Source: [Actinobacillus] rossii
GTDB lineage: Bacteria; Pseudomonadota; Gammaproteobacteria; Enterobacterales; Pasteurellaceae
Assembly (NCBI GenBank): GCA_900444965.1
Contig: UFRQ01000003.1
Location: 310,001 to 374,000 of the forward strand
Direction: 5' to 3'
DNA length: 64,000 nucleotides
Shown here: positions 18,926-28,333 of the stretch, in pieces
How positions within the stretch are numbered: the stretch's first letter is position 1
Layout: the number at the start of each line of letters is the position of its first letter
Position numbers and translations under genes: made by a program
The notes under the pieces: generated by a model
Told to the model about the DNA's origin: nothing
Databases searched by the model: none
The model's input: the letters and a program-made list of their open reading frames with translations, nothing else

Positions 18926-21424
18926 CTAAATTTCTAATTCTGTTTTCAGAATTTGTTCAATTTCCACCGCACTTTGGGCATTCATAATTTGATTTCTGAA
19001 GGTTTCGTGCATAATTCTACGAGCTAACTTAGAGAAGATTCTCATATGTTGGTCACCTGCAGAATGTTTATTGAGAGTGAGCATAATGACGAAATTCACT
19101 TGCTCTTCCCCCCATAACACTGGGGTTGCCAGTTTTGCTACACTAATAGTAGATTGTTCAATATGCTCGGATTTCGTATGCGGAATAGCAAAGCCATAAC
19201 CTAATGCTGTTGAGAAAACATCTTCTCTTGCCCAAATGTCTTCAGCCAATTTACGCGGATAACGGCAACGTTCTGCAATAAGTAACTTATCAGTCATTCC
19301 TTTAATGATTTCTTCTTTACTTTGCCAATCAGGATTTACTGTAATGCTATCAGTGCTAATCATTGGTACGTCACCTTGACTCATCGTAAATTGTGCAAGT
19401 AGATGTTCAACTTCTAATGCAGTACGGCAATTCATTGCTTTATTTAGTAAAATACGACATTCCGCTTTATTTAATTTGGCAAGGCGTGCTTTTGTTGACA
19501 AAATGTTTGGAGAACTCATACTTAATTCATCTAATCCCAAACCAACGAGTAGTGGAAGTACAGAGCCTTTCGCCCCTAATTCACCACAAATTCCTACCCA
19601 TTTGCCATAATGATGAACTTTCTCAACGATATAATCTAAACCACGTAAAAACGCAGGATTTAAACTATTGTAATGTTTAGTTACTTTCGAATTATCTCGA
19701 TCCACAGCAAGCAAATATTGCGTTAAATCATTACTTCCTATACTAAAGAAATCCACTTCTTCACAGCATTGATCAATGATGAAAATCACTGATGGTACTT
19801 CTAACATAATGCCTAATTGGATTTTTTCATCGAAAGGAATTTTTTCAACACGCAGCTGTTGTTTTATAGCCATCAATTCTTCTTTCACCCATAAAATTTC
19901 TTCCATTGATGAAATCATTGGAATCATAATTTTTAAATTACCATGCGCAGAAGCTCGCAAAATAGCTTTAAGCTGGGTACGGAATAAATCTAAGAACTCT
20001 TGATAAATCCGCACGGCACGATAGCCTAAGAATGGATTGTTTTCCGCGGGAATATTCAAATATTCAACAGGTTTATCACCGCCAATATCAAAAGTGCGGA
20101 CAATAATTGAACGATTTTTCGCACTTTCTAAGGCTTGGCAAAATGTATTATAAAGTTCATCTTCACTAGGTTCGTTATGACGATCCATATAAAGCATTTC
20201 AGTGCGGAATAAACCAATACTTTCCGCCCCATTCGAAAATGCTGTTTGAGCTTCCATTGGGTGTGCAATGTTGGCAGCAATTTCTACTTTTGTACCGTCT
20301 ACTGTACGCCCTTCCTGATCTAGAAACGATTTTTGTTTTTCACGTAAATTGATTTGCAATGCGTTTTCTAATTGATAATAACGATTAACTTTGTCAGAGA
20401 GATCATAACAAATCACACCAAGCTCACCATCAATCTCAACATTTTGGCCTAAGTACTGTACAAGGCTTTGCGTATCGACACCCACCAAAGTTGGAATGTT
20501 AAAGGAACGCGCCAAAATCACAGTATGTGATGTTGTCCCACCTGCTTTCAGCAATAACCCTTTTAAATATTTTTTATCAAGTTCTAAGAATTGGCTTGGC
20601 GTCAATTCTTCGGCGACACAAATGACATCTTCTTGTAATGCTTTTTTAGCTGGGAAACGGGCTTCACCATAAATTTTTTGTAATAATTGGAAACAAATAT
20701 CACGAATATCTAGCTCACGCTCTTGTAAATAGGTGCTATTAGAAGCTTTTAACTGTTCACTAAAATAGTGGGCAGTTGCCACTATCGCTTTACCCGCATT
20801 ACCTTTTTCTACTACATTTTCAGCGAGTTTTTGATTGAATTGACTATCATTTAGAATCGCTAAATGCGCGCTCAAAATATCTTTTGAAGTGTCATTTGTC
20901 AGACTAATTTGCATTTCAATAAATTTTTGCAAATTTTTGACCGCACTTTGTAGTTCTTCAATCTCTTGATCAACAGAACAAGCCGTTGGAAAGTCAGTCA
21001 TTTTTGTAAAATCAACACCACTGACTAAATATAATTTACCTTTGGCTGATCCACCGCATACGGCCTTGGCTCGAATAATCTTTGGATTTAGATTTGCCAA
21101 AGAACGTGGTAAGGGTCCTATACTGTCATCAACTTCGGCAAATACTTCATCACAGAGTGGGAATTCTTTCTCTAGATAAGCCTGTAAACGTTCAAAAGCG
21201 ACTTGTTCATCTTCCCCTTCGATAGTTAGCTGGCATATATCACCTTTTATTGTATTTGTACCAATCAAGGAAAGAACACTTTTAGCATCGCCTGTGGCTT
21301 TGGTTCGTTCATTAAACCATTGAATATTCGCTCTGAAATTTTTACAAACTGCTTCCACGTGGCTTGCTGGACGAGCATGAACACCATTCGGTAATTCACA
21401 AATAAATTGAATTTGTAAGGACAT
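18926..21424 (-). CDS. ptsA: Multidomain PTS phosphotransferase HPr-EI-EIIA
   Basis: One 832-residue polypeptide carries three PTS modules and passes phosphate from PEP to the sugar-specific EIIB. The HPr-like domain (1-~90) has 'GVHARPASH' with His16. The enzyme I domain (~110-670) has 'GGTTSHTVILAR' with His300 and the PEP-binding 'IGSNDLTQYLL'. The fructose-type EIIA (~685-832) has 'FAIPHTKS' with His749. E. coli PtsA (FrwA) has the same order and nearly the same length. The ATG at 21424 is preceded by AGGAG at 7 bases. It is divergent from frwC, and it lets the locus run partly independently of the general ptsHI. Confidence 0.94.
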   Translation of the reverse strand: MSLQIQFICELPNGVHARPASHVEAVCKNFRANIQWFNERTKATGDAKSVLSLIGTNTIKGDICQLTIEGEDEQVAFERLQAYLEKEFPLCDEVFAEVDDSIGPLPRSLANLNPKIIRAKAVCGGSAKGKLYLVSGVDFTKMTDFPTACSVDQEIEELQSAVKNLQKFIEMQISLTNDTSKDILSAHLAILNDSQFNQKLAENVVEKGNAGKAIVATAHYFSEQLKASNSTYLQERELDIRDICFQLLQKIYGEARFPAKKALQEDVICVAEELTPSQFLELDKKYLKGLLLKAGGTTSHTVILARSFNIPTLVGVDTQSLVQYLGQNVEIDGELGVICYDLSDKVNRYYQLENALQINLREKQKSFLDQEGRTVDGTKVEIAANIAHPMEAQTAFSNGAESIGLFRTEMLYMDRHNEPSEDELYNTFCQALESAKNRSIIVRTFDIGGDKPVEYLNIPAENNPFLGYRAVRIYQEFLDLFRTQLKAILRASAHGNLKIMIPMISSMEEILWVKEELMAIKQQLRVEKIPFDEKIQLGIMLEVPSVIFIIDQCCEEVDFFSIGSNDLTQYLLAVDRDNSKVTKHYNSLNPAFLRGLDYIVEKVHHYGKWVGICGELGAKGSVLPLLVGLGLDELSMSSPNILSTKARLAKLNKAECRILLNKAMNCRTALEVEHLLAQFTMSQGDVPMISTDSITVNPDWQSKEEIIKGMTDKLLIAERCRYPRKLAEDIWAREDVFSTALGYGFAIPHTKSEHIEQSTISVAKLATPVLWGEEQVNFVIMLTLNKHSAGDQHMRIFSKLARRIMHETFRNQIMNAQSAVEIEQILKTELEI

Positions 21425-21576
21425 AATCAAGCTCCTGTCATCATTGTTTTTTTACAGCATACGAAATGAAGAAATGCCAGGCTATATGAAAAAAAATCTA
21501 AAAACTGGATAAATGTAAGCGAAATAGAATTTTGTGATCTCACTCAAAAACTCGTTAAACTACATAAATTATGTAA

Positions 21577-21598
21577 AAATTTGAACAAGATCACACTT
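21577..21598. promoter_or_regulatory. CRP-type site in the ptsA-frwC divergent promoter region
   Basis: A 22-base site with the pattern TTTGA-N6-TCACA and A/T flanks, one base off the TGTGA/TCACA consensus in the left half. It lies 135 bases from the frwC start and 150 from ptsA, in a 308-base gap that otherwise shows only A/T-rich promoter-like sequence and no open gene. It suggests catabolite control of both arms. Confidence 0.5.
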
Positions 21599-21732
21599 TG
21601 AAATAAAGGATACAAAAATCTAGTAAATAGTAAAAAAATCCACTATTCCATTTTCAGGCTTTTGCCTAATATGCTTGCCAAGAACGTTCTGATGTTATTT
21701 TCAATTTCAATAATAATCTTCAGGAGATGAGT

Positions 21733-22806
21733 ATGAATGACTTAACTCAGATTTTAAAACACACTCGCCAGCATTTAATGACTGGGGTATCACATATGAT
21801 TCCCTTTGTAGTATCAGGTGGGATTTTATTAGCTGTTGCAGTAATGTTATTTGGACAAGGGGGCGTACCAGATGCAACCAATGATCCATTTCTGCATAAA
21901 TTATTTAACATTGGCGTGGCAGGACTTACATTAATGACCCCATTTTTAGCCGCTTACATTGGTTATTCAATCGCTGAACGTGCGGCACTTGCACCTTGTG
22001 CTATTGCAGCTTGGGTCGGTAATTCCTTTGGGGCTGGCTTTTTCGGCGCTTTATTTGCTGGGCTAATCGGTGGCATTGTAGTGTTCTATTTGAAGAAAAT
22101 CAAAGTCCCTCAAGTGTTGCGTTCTGTTATGCCAATTTTCATTATCCCCATTGTTGGTACCTTTATTACCGCAGGTATTATGATGTGGGGCTTGGGTGAA
22201 CCGATTGGTTATTTAACAACCAACCTAACCACTTGGCTTAAAGGAATGCAAGCAAGTGGAACAGTGGTTCTCGCCATTATCACTTGCGCAATGATTGGTT
22301 TTGACTTAGGTGGTCCTGTAAATAAAGTTGCTTACGCATTTATGCTCATTTGCGTAGGAGAAGGTATTTATAACATTGTGGCAGCGATTGCAATCGCAAT
22401 TGCAGTTCCTGCAATTGGCACTGGCTTAGCCACATTTTTAGGTAAAGGTTTATTCACGGAAGATGAACGAGAAGCAGGTAAAGCCGCCATTATTATGGGT
22501 TGTGTTGGTGTAAGTGAAGGGGCTATTCCTTTTGCTGCGGCAGATCCATTGAGTGTCATTCCATCAACAATGTTAGGTGCCGTAGTGGGTGGAGTAATAT
22601 CAGTTTTATTTGGTGCAGAATGTTATGCTGGTTGGGGCGGCATTATTGTTCTCCCTGTTGTGACGGGAAAATTAGGTTATCTCGTAGGTATGACTATAGG
22701 GTCGTTAGTTTGTGCATTATCTATCATTATCTTGAAAAAACTCACGAAAAAATCGCCGCCTAAAGTAGATGAATCTGATGATGATTTGAATATTGAATTT
22801 GTTTAA
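21733..22806 (+). CDS. frwC: PTS fructose-like EIIC permease FrwC
   Basis: This is the membrane channel of the PTS, 357 residues and about nine to ten helices. It begins 'MNDLTQILKHTRQHLMTGV' and continues 'SHMIPFVVSGGILLAVAVM', very close to what I recall of E. coli FrwC. It also has 'LGGPVNKVAYAFML' (~196-209) and 'SEGAIPFAAADP' (~261-272), which are conserved in fructose-type EIIC. The ATG at 21733 is preferred because AGGAG lies 6 bases before it; the ATG two codons upstream touches the AGGAG. It heads a rightward operon frwC-frwB-pflD-pflC. Confidence 0.94.
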   Translation: MNDLTQILKHTRQHLMTGVSHMIPFVVSGGILLAVAVMLFGQGGVPDATNDPFLHKLFNIGVAGLTLMTPFLAAYIGYSIAERAALAPCAIAAWVGNSFGAGFFGALFAGLIGGIVVFYLKKIKVPQVLRSVMPIFIIPIVGTFITAGIMMWGLGEPIGYLTTNLTTWLKGMQASGTVVLAIITCAMIGFDLGGPVNKVAYAFMLICVGEGIYNIVAAIAIAIAVPAIGTGLATFLGKGLFTEDEREAGKAAIIMGCVGVSEGAIPFAAADPLSVIPSTMLGAVVGGVISVLFGAECYAGWGGIIVLPVVTGKLGYLVGMTIGSLVCALSIIILKKLTKKSPPKVDESDDDLNIEFV

Positions 22807-22833
22807 TTTACACAAAAATCCAAGGAGTTTATT

Positions 22834-23145
22834 ATGACATACATTATTGCAGTTACCGCTTGTCCATCTGGTGTTGCTCATACGTATATGGCAGCTGAAG
22901 CACTTGAAAGCGCTGCGAAAGAGCGTGATTGGGAATGTAAAGTAGAAACCCAAGGCTCTATCGGCATTGAAAATGAATTAACCGCCGATGATGTTGCAAA
23001 AGCAGATTTCGTCATTTTAACCAAAGACATTGGTATTAAAAATGAAGAACGTTTTGCTGGTAAACCAACAGCAAAAATCGGAATTAGTGACGCAGTGAAA
23101 AAAGCCCCACAAATTCTCGATAAAATTGCAACGCATTTAGCATAA
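22834..23145 (+). CDS. frwB: PTS fructose-like EIIB component FrwB
   Basis: A 103-residue EIIB of the fructose type: 'MTYIIAVTACPSGVAHTYMAAEALE' spread over residues 1-25, with Cys10 as the phospho-site and the intact CPSGVAHT motif. It transfers phosphate from the PtsA EIIA to the sugar entering through FrwC. AAGGAG precedes the ATG. The gap to frwC is 27 bases and to pflD 18 bases. Confidence 0.94.
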   Translation: MTYIIAVTACPSGVAHTYMAAEALESAAKERDWECKVETQGSIGIENELTADDVAKADFVILTKDIGIKNEERFAGKPTAKIGISDAVKKAPQILDKIATHLA

Positions 23146-23163
23146 AGTATTAAGGAGTCGAAA

Positions 23164-25464
23164 ATGGCTAGCTCTCGCATTAATTTACTGAAAACGGATT
23201 TATTTACTGGTGGCCGTGAAATTTCTTTAGAACGTGCCATTCTTTACACGGAAAGTCATCAACAAACTGAAGGTGAACCAACAATTATTCGTCGTGCGAA
23301 AGCAACAGCGAATGTATTGGACAAAGTAGAAATTGCCATTCGTGATAATGAATTAATTGCTGGGAATCGTACCGTAAAACCACGAGCAGGGATTATTTCA
23401 CCAGAAATGGATCCCTATTGGATTTTGCAAGAACTAGATACTTTTTCGACTCGTCCACAAGATAAATTCTTTATTTCAGATGAAGATAAGCAATACTATC
23501 GTGAAACGCTCTTCCCATATTGGGAAAAACGTTCGATGAAAGATTTCATCAATGCTCAAATTCCACCTATTGTTCGTGATGCAGAAGCCAAAAAGATTTT
23601 CAGCATTAATCAAACCGATAAAGGACAAGGACATATCATTATCGATTATTCTCGCTTACTTGAAAATGGTTTAGGCAAGTTAGTGGCAGAATTGACCGCA
23701 CTTTGCAATGAGAAACCTGATAATGAATTCTATCAGGCCGTATTAATTTTACTAAAAGCATCACAACGCCATATTTTACGCTACGTAGCATTAGCTCGTG
23801 AAATGGCTTCAAACTGTACTGATGAGACCCGCAAAGCTGAACTACTACGTATTGCAGATATTTCAGCACTTATCGTAGAAAACAAACCTACTGATTTCTA
23901 CCAAGCTTGTCAGTTATTTTGGTATATGAATATTATTTTGCAATATGAATCTAACGCAAGCTCTATTTCATTGGGCCGTTTCGACCAATATATGTTGCCA
24001 TTTTATCGTGCCTCAATCGAAAAAGGTGAAAGTGCGGTCGATTTAAAAGAATATTTAACAAGCCTTTGGGTGAAATGTAATGACATCGTATTATTACGTT
24101 CAACCAGTAGCGCAAGATACTTTGCAGGATTCCCATCCGGCTATACGGCATTACTAGGTGGATTAAATGAAATTGGACATAGTGCCGTAAATGAGCTCTC
24201 TTTCTTATGCTTAGATGCCTATCAAGATGTCTGTTTACCGCAACCGAACCTAGGGGTTCGTATTAATGAATTGATTGATCGTAAATTCTTATTGAAAACA
24301 GCAGAAACTATTCGCTTAGGTACGGGAATTCCACAAATTTTCAATGATGAAGTAGTTGTTCCAGCCTTTTTAAATCGTGGCGTGAAATTAGAAGATGCTC
24401 GCGATTATTCCGTGGTAGGTTGCGTAGAACTATCCATTCCAGGGCGTACTTATGGCTTACACGACATCGCTATGTTTAACTTACTAAAAGTGATGGAAAT
24501 TACGCTCTACGAAAACGAAAATAATCCTAATATCACTTATGAAAATTTGTTTGAACAGATCAAAGAAAATATTCGTTATTATGTGAAATTAATGGTAGAA
24601 GGAAGCAACATTTGTGATATCGGCCATCGTGACTGGGCACCCGTACCATTACTTTCTTCATTCATCCTAGATTGCATCAAAAACGGTAAAGATATTACGG
24701 AAGGTGGGGCAAGATATAATTTCTCAGGGGTACAAGGCATTGGTATCGCCAATCTCAGTGATTCATTACACGCTTTAAAAGGAATTGTGTTTGATGAAAA
24801 ACGCTTGAGTTTTGATAAACTGCTTGACATATTACGCGCTAATTTTGAAACGGAAGAAGGACAAAAAATTCGTACTCGTCTGATTAATCGTTTTGAAAAA
24901 TATGGCAATGATATTGATGAAGTCGATAATATCAGTGCAGAATTACTCCGTTTATATTGCAAAGAGGTGGAAAAATATAAAAATCCACGCGGTGGATATT
25001 TTACCCCAGGTTCTTACACTGTTTCAGCTCACGTTCCATTAGGTGCCGTAGTAGGAGCCACTCCAGATGGTCGTTATGCGAAAGAACAACTTGCTGATGG
25101 CGGTTTATCTCCAATGTTGGGACAAGATCAAAGTGGACCAACAGCCGTATTAAAATCTGTAAGCAAATTAGATAATTATCTATTATCAAATGGCACATTG
25201 CTAAATGTAAAATTTACTCCTGCAACGCTGGCTGGTGAAAATGGGTTGAACAAATTAGCAGACTTTTTGCAAGCATTCAGCAAGCTAAAATTACAACATA
25301 TACAATTTAATGTGTTAAATGCAGAAACCTTGCGAGAAGCACAAAAACGCCCACAAGATTTTGCAGGTTTAGTGGTGCGAGTTGCAGGTTATAGTGCTTT
25401 CTTTGTTGAGTTGTCAAAGGAAATTCAAGATGACATTATTCGCAGAACATCGCATCAATTGTAA
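23164..25464 (+). CDS. pflD: Glycyl radical enzyme PflD (1,5-anhydromannitol-6-phosphate lyase type)
   Basis: This is an anaerobic glycyl radical enzyme of 766 residues, one longer than E. coli PflD as I recall. The thiyl cysteine is Cys420 in 'VVGCVELSIPGRT', whose C-x-E pattern marks the C-O lyase/dehydratase branch; true pyruvate formate-lyase has two adjacent cysteines. The radical glycine is Gly742 in 'VVRVAGYSAFFVEL'. I recall that E. coli PflD was recently reported to open 1,5-anhydromannitol 6-phosphate to 1-deoxyfructose 6-phosphate, which FSA then cleaves. The PTS, FSA and activase genes here fit that scheme exactly. The gene contains exact uptake signals (for example near 23697 and 24031), so it is a long-standing resident. 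Confidence 0.92.
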   Translation: MASSRINLLKTDLFTGGREISLERAILYTESHQQTEGEPTIIRRAKATANVLDKVEIAIRDNELIAGNRTVKPRAGIISPEMDPYWILQELDTFSTRPQDKFFISDEDKQYYRETLFPYWEKRSMKDFINAQIPPIVRDAEAKKIFSINQTDKGQGHIIIDYSRLLENGLGKLVAELTALCNEKPDNEFYQAVLILLKASQRHILRYVALAREMASNCTDETRKAELLRIADISALIVENKPTDFYQACQLFWYMNIILQYESNASSISLGRFDQYMLPFYRASIEKGESAVDLKEYLTSLWVKCNDIVLLRSTSSARYFAGFPSGYTALLGGLNEIGHSAVNELSFLCLDAYQDVCLPQPNLGVRINELIDRKFLLKTAETIRLGTGIPQIFNDEVVVPAFLNRGVKLEDARDYSVVGCVELSIPGRTYGLHDIAMFNLLKVMEITLYENENNPNITYENLFEQIKENIRYYVKLMVEGSNICDIGHRDWAPVPLLSSFILDCIKNGKDITEGGARYNFSGVQGIGIANLSDSLHALKGIVFDEKRLSFDKLLDILRANFETEEGQKIRTRLINRFEKYGNDIDEVDNISAELLRLYCKEVEKYKNPRGGYFTPGSYTVSAHVPLGAVVGATPDGRYAKEQLADGGLSPMLGQDQSGPTAVLKSVSKLDNYLLSNGTLLNVKFTPATLAGENGLNKLADFLQAFSKLKLQHIQFNVLNAETLREAQKRPQDFAGLVVRVAGYSAFFVELSKEIQDDIIRRTSHQL

Positions 25465-26332
25465 AAGTGATACTACGTCTTTGGCTCCGTCCCCAGAGCC
25501 AAAGGCTAATATAGGGCGAATTTTTAACATTCAACGCTATTCGTTAAATGATGGTAATGGCATTCGTACTGTAATTTTTTTTAAAGGTTGTCCACACGTT
25601 TGCCCTTGGTGTGCTAACCCTGAATCAATGTCTCGCCAACCACAACTAGTTCGTCGTTTATCAAAATGTATCCATAATGAAGTTTGCAGCCAGGCTCCCG
25701 ATGAATGCCCAAGTGGTGCGTTAGAATGGATTGGTTATGACATCAGCCTTGATGCATTAATTGATAAAATTCTGAAAGATGAAATTTTTTATCGCACTTC
25801 TGGAGGGGGGATTACCCTTTCTGGTGGCGAAGTTCTGCTACAAGCGAAATTCGCCAATCAGCTGTTAAAGGAGCTGAAATATCTTGGTATTCACACAGCT
25901 ATCGAAACAGCAGGCGATTGCAATTTTGATGATTTTTATTCCGTTGCTCAATATTGTGATGAAGTACTATTCGATTTCAAAATTATGGATGAAACCAAAG
26001 CCAAAACAATTCTGCATATACATTTAAATCGAGTATTGTCCAACTTTCAAAAACTTTATACGACAGGCATTAATCTGATTCCTCGTTTACCGCTGATTCC
26101 CACTTATACGCTTTCTCAAGCTAATGTGGAAAAGGTACTGGATTTCCTTCAACCCTTTAGCAACATTAAAGAAATTCATATTTTACCATTCCATCAATTT
26201 GGCGTGTCTAAATATGAATTACTCGACAGACCCTATGGATTAAAAAACCTCCGTGTACCAAATGAAAGTGAAATTGAGGCAATAAAACAATTGATCGAGA
26301 AACGTGGGTATAAAGTCGTAAATGGGGGATAA
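25430..26332 (+). CDS. pflC: Glycyl radical enzyme activase PflC
   Basis: This radical SAM enzyme installs the glycyl radical on PflD. It has 300 residues, with the [4Fe-4S] motif C-x3-C-x2-C as Cys54, Cys58 and Cys61 in 'GCPHVCPWCANPES', preceded by 'NDGNGIRTVIFFKG'. 'GGGITLSGGEVLLQ' (~124-137) is the SAM-binding stretch. A short cysteine-bearing insert (about residues 77-95) recalls the ferredoxin insert of larger activases but has only three cysteines. The ATG at 25430 (AAAGGAA upstream) lies inside pflD, overlapping it by 35 bases in another frame, so the enzyme and its activase are tightly coupled. Confidence 0.92.
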   Translation: MTLFAEHRINCKSDTTSLAPSPEPKANIGRIFNIQRYSLNDGNGIRTVIFFKGCPHVCPWCANPESMSRQPQLVRRLSKCIHNEVCSQAPDECPSGALEWIGYDISLDALIDKILKDEIFYRTSGGGITLSGGEVLLQAKFANQLLKELKYLGIHTAIETAGDCNFDDFYSVAQYCDEVLFDFKIMDETKAKTILHIHLNRVLSNFQKLYTTGINLIPRLPLIPTYTLSQANVEKVLDFLQPFSNIKEIHILPFHQFGVSKYELLDRPYGLKNLRVPNESEIEAIKQLIEKRGYKVVNGG

Positions 26333-26340
26333 ATCTTATA

Positions 26341-26373
26341 AAAAAAGACCGCACTTTTAAAGTGCGGTCTTTA
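26341..26373. terminator. Bidirectional terminator from an inverted uptake-signal pair
   Basis: AAAGACCGCACTTT/AAAGTGCGGTCTTT, perfect stem, with A-run before and T-run after. It lies between the convergent ends of pflC and napC and serves both. Confidence 0.87.
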
Positions 26374-26378
26374 TTTTA

Positions 26379-26987
26379 TTATTTTTTCGTTTCGTCTTTT
26401 TTAATCATATCTTCAGGAATAAACGTTTTTTGCACTTCTTTCATATGTGGAAGATTGTGTGCAATACCTTTGTGACAGTCGATACAAGTTTTACCTTCTT
26501 CTTGGGCGCGGCTATGCATTTCTTGTGCCACGGTTTTTTGTTGGGTAAAGTCCATATCATCGAAGTTATGGCAATTACGGCATTCTTGTGAATTATTGGC
26601 TTTCATTCGCGCCCATTCACGTTCTGCCATTTCTAAACGGTGTGTCTCAAATTTTTCTTTGGTATCCACTTTGCCTGTGAAATGTGCGTAAACTTCCGTT
26701 GATGCTTGAATTTTACGTTTCCATTTTGGTAAAAATTCGTGTGGCACGTGGCAATCTGAACAAATCGCTTTCACGCCAGAACGGTTGCTGAAGTGGATTG
26801 TTTGACGATACTCAGGTACGACATCATTCATATGGCATTGTGAACAAAATTCTTCTGTGTTGGTATGCTCTAATCCTTGATTAAAGCCACCCCAAGCCAA
26901 AATTCCGCCAATAGCAGATAATAAAATAATCGTACCAACCGCCATTTTACTTGGGCTACGGAACCAGTTCCAAAATTTCTTAATCAT
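26379..26987 (-). CDS. napC: Membrane tetrahaem cytochrome c, quinol dehydrogenase
   Basis: NapC takes electrons from quinol in the inner membrane and passes them to the NapAB nitrate reductase. The 202-residue protein has one N-terminal membrane anchor (~17-35) and a periplasmic domain with four haem-binding motifs: CSQCH, CSDCH, CRNCH and CIDCH. It is the last gene of napFDAGHBC, ends at a shared terminator and follows napB by 11 bases. It belongs to the NapC/NirT family; the nap context separates it from TorC or NrfH. Confidence 0.95.
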   Translation of the reverse strand: MIKKFWNWFRSPSKMAVGTIILLSAIGGILAWGGFNQGLEHTNTEEFCSQCHMNDVVPEYRQTIHFSNRSGVKAICSDCHVPHEFLPKWKRKIQASTEVYAHFTGKVDTKEKFETHRLEMAEREWARMKANNSQECRNCHNFDDMDFTQQKTVAQEMHSRAQEEGKTCIDCHKGIAHNLPHMKEVQKTFIPEDMIKKDETKK

Positions 26988-26998
26988 TGCCTTGCTCC

Positions 26999-27424
26999 TT
27001 ATTTGCCTTGATGATCGCGGATAGTTTCAAATTTGTTTTGTACAATTGGATTCACTTCTGTTTGTTGTACGTGGCATTGTAAACAGAAATAACGGCGTGG
27101 CGAGGTGCCTTCTGTGCGCTTACCATCACGATCCATAAAGTGGCTTTCAGGTACACGTGTTGCCCCAGTTGTTGACGAAACTTCTGGTGAATGACAACCT
27201 AAGCATTGATTCGCATTGGCTGTAACCTGTAAACCTCGAATACTGTGTGGAACCAATGGTGGTTGGAACGGGAAAGTCGTGGCGATATTGCCCGCATCTT
27301 TTACTGGGTTAGTATAAGCAGGTGCAACACTTTCTACGGTACTATTAATATCTTTTGCAACTTGTGTTTCTGCTACAGCAAAACCTGCAAGTGCGGTCAA
27401 AATAAGGGCTAAAATTTTTCTCAT
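26999..27424 (-). CDS. napB: Periplasmic nitrate reductase, dihaem cytochrome subunit
   Basis: The small partner of NapA, 141 residues. It has a Sec signal peptide ('MRKILALILTALAGFAVAET') and two c-haem motifs, CLGCH (~74) and CLQCH (~115), each part of conserved NapB segments ('NQCLGCHSPE', 'RYFCLQCHVQQ'). It receives electrons from NapC and hands them to NapA. Order and spacing fit a single nap transcript. Confidence 0.95.
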   Translation of the reverse strand: MRKILALILTALAGFAVAETQVAKDINSTVESVAPAYTNPVKDAGNIATTFPFQPPLVPHSIRGLQVTANANQCLGCHSPEVSSTTGATRVPESHFMDRDGKRTEGTSPRRYFCLQCHVQQTEVNPIVQNKFETIRDHQGK

Positions 27425-27438
27425 TGGAATTCACTCCA

Positions 27439-28332
27439 TTAACTATTTTTTATTGAAATCTGTTTCTCAAAACGAGAACCAAAAGCAAAGACATTTTCAG
27501 AGCAGACGTCAATACAACGCCCGCAACTGATGCAATCTTGGGATAACACAATTTGGCTATCTTCGGGTTTGCCGTGCAATGGTAAGCGTAACACTTGTGG
27601 TTCAGGACACACATTGTAGCAGTCCATACAGCGGTCGCAGCGATTGCGATCAACCACATTCACTTTAATCAAGGCTTTGCGACCAATTAAGGCATAAGTT
27701 GCCCCGATTGGACAAAGATGACCGCACCAACCATGTTCTACTACTAATAAATCGAATAAGAACACAACCGTCACTAGCCACAATGTTGCCCCACCGCCAA
27801 AGACAAAAATACGCCCTAATGCCGCAACCGGATTAATCCATTCCCATAGCAACGTACCTGAAATAGCGCTACCCGCCAAAATCATCACTAAAATACCATA
27901 ACGAGTATTACGTGATAATTTTGCACTTTGACGAATACCTAATTTCCGACGCAACCAAGCTGCCGTATCTGTCACAATATTCACAGGACAAACCCAACTA
28001 CAAAAGGCTTTGCTTGCAACAAGGGCATAAAATGCCACAATAATCAGCGCGCCAACAATTGTTGTCCATTCAGGTAAATAACCCGTTGCCAAACTTTCTG
28101 CAGCCATCAAGGGATCTGTAAGCGGTAGCACATCAAATAATAGGCTGGCGCTGTAATTGCCTTTCAAAATCCATAAGTTCCAAAACGGACCACTTAAGAA
28201 CATAAAGACAATAGCCAATTGGCTTAGTCGTCTTAAAATTAAGAAACGATAAGCACGCCACCAACCCAATTTTGCTCTTGCCTCCAAACCTGCATCTTGT
28301 GGGCTATTTGGTGTTGTTTTCACATCCGCCAT
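27439..28332 (-). CDS. napH: Quinol dehydrogenase membrane component NapH
   Basis: An integral membrane iron-sulfur protein of 297 residues that, with NapG, forms a second quinol-oxidising route to NapAB. Four hydrophobic segments lie between ~28 and 205, two cysteine motifs CSWVCP and CGHLCP sit on loops, and the C-terminus carries two 4Fe-4S clusters ('CDRCMDCYNVCPEP' and 'CISCGRCIDVCSENV'). It starts one base after the napG stop region. Confidence 0.95.
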   Translation of the reverse strand: MADVKTTPNSPQDAGLEARAKLGWWRAYRFLILRRLSQLAIVFMFLSGPFWNLWILKGNYSASLLFDVLPLTDPLMAAESLATGYLPEWTTIVGALIIVAFYALVASKAFCSWVCPVNIVTDTAAWLRRKLGIRQSAKLSRNTRYGILVMILAGSAISGTLLWEWINPVAALGRIFVFGGGATLWLVTVVFLFDLLVVEHGWCGHLCPIGATYALIGRKALIKVNVVDRNRCDRCMDCYNVCPEPQVLRLPLHGKPEDSQIVLSQDCISCGRCIDVCSENVFAFGSRFEKQISIKNS

Positions 28333-28333
28333 T

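Noticed and set aside
22878..23240. 120-codon frame opposite frwB and the pflD start
   Set aside because: Antisense to two well-supported genes; no ribosome binding site.
23164..25464. pflD as a pyruvate formate-lyase
   Set aside because: PFL has two adjacent active-site cysteines; here there is one cysteine in a G-C-V-E loop, as in C-O lyase type glycyl radical enzymes.
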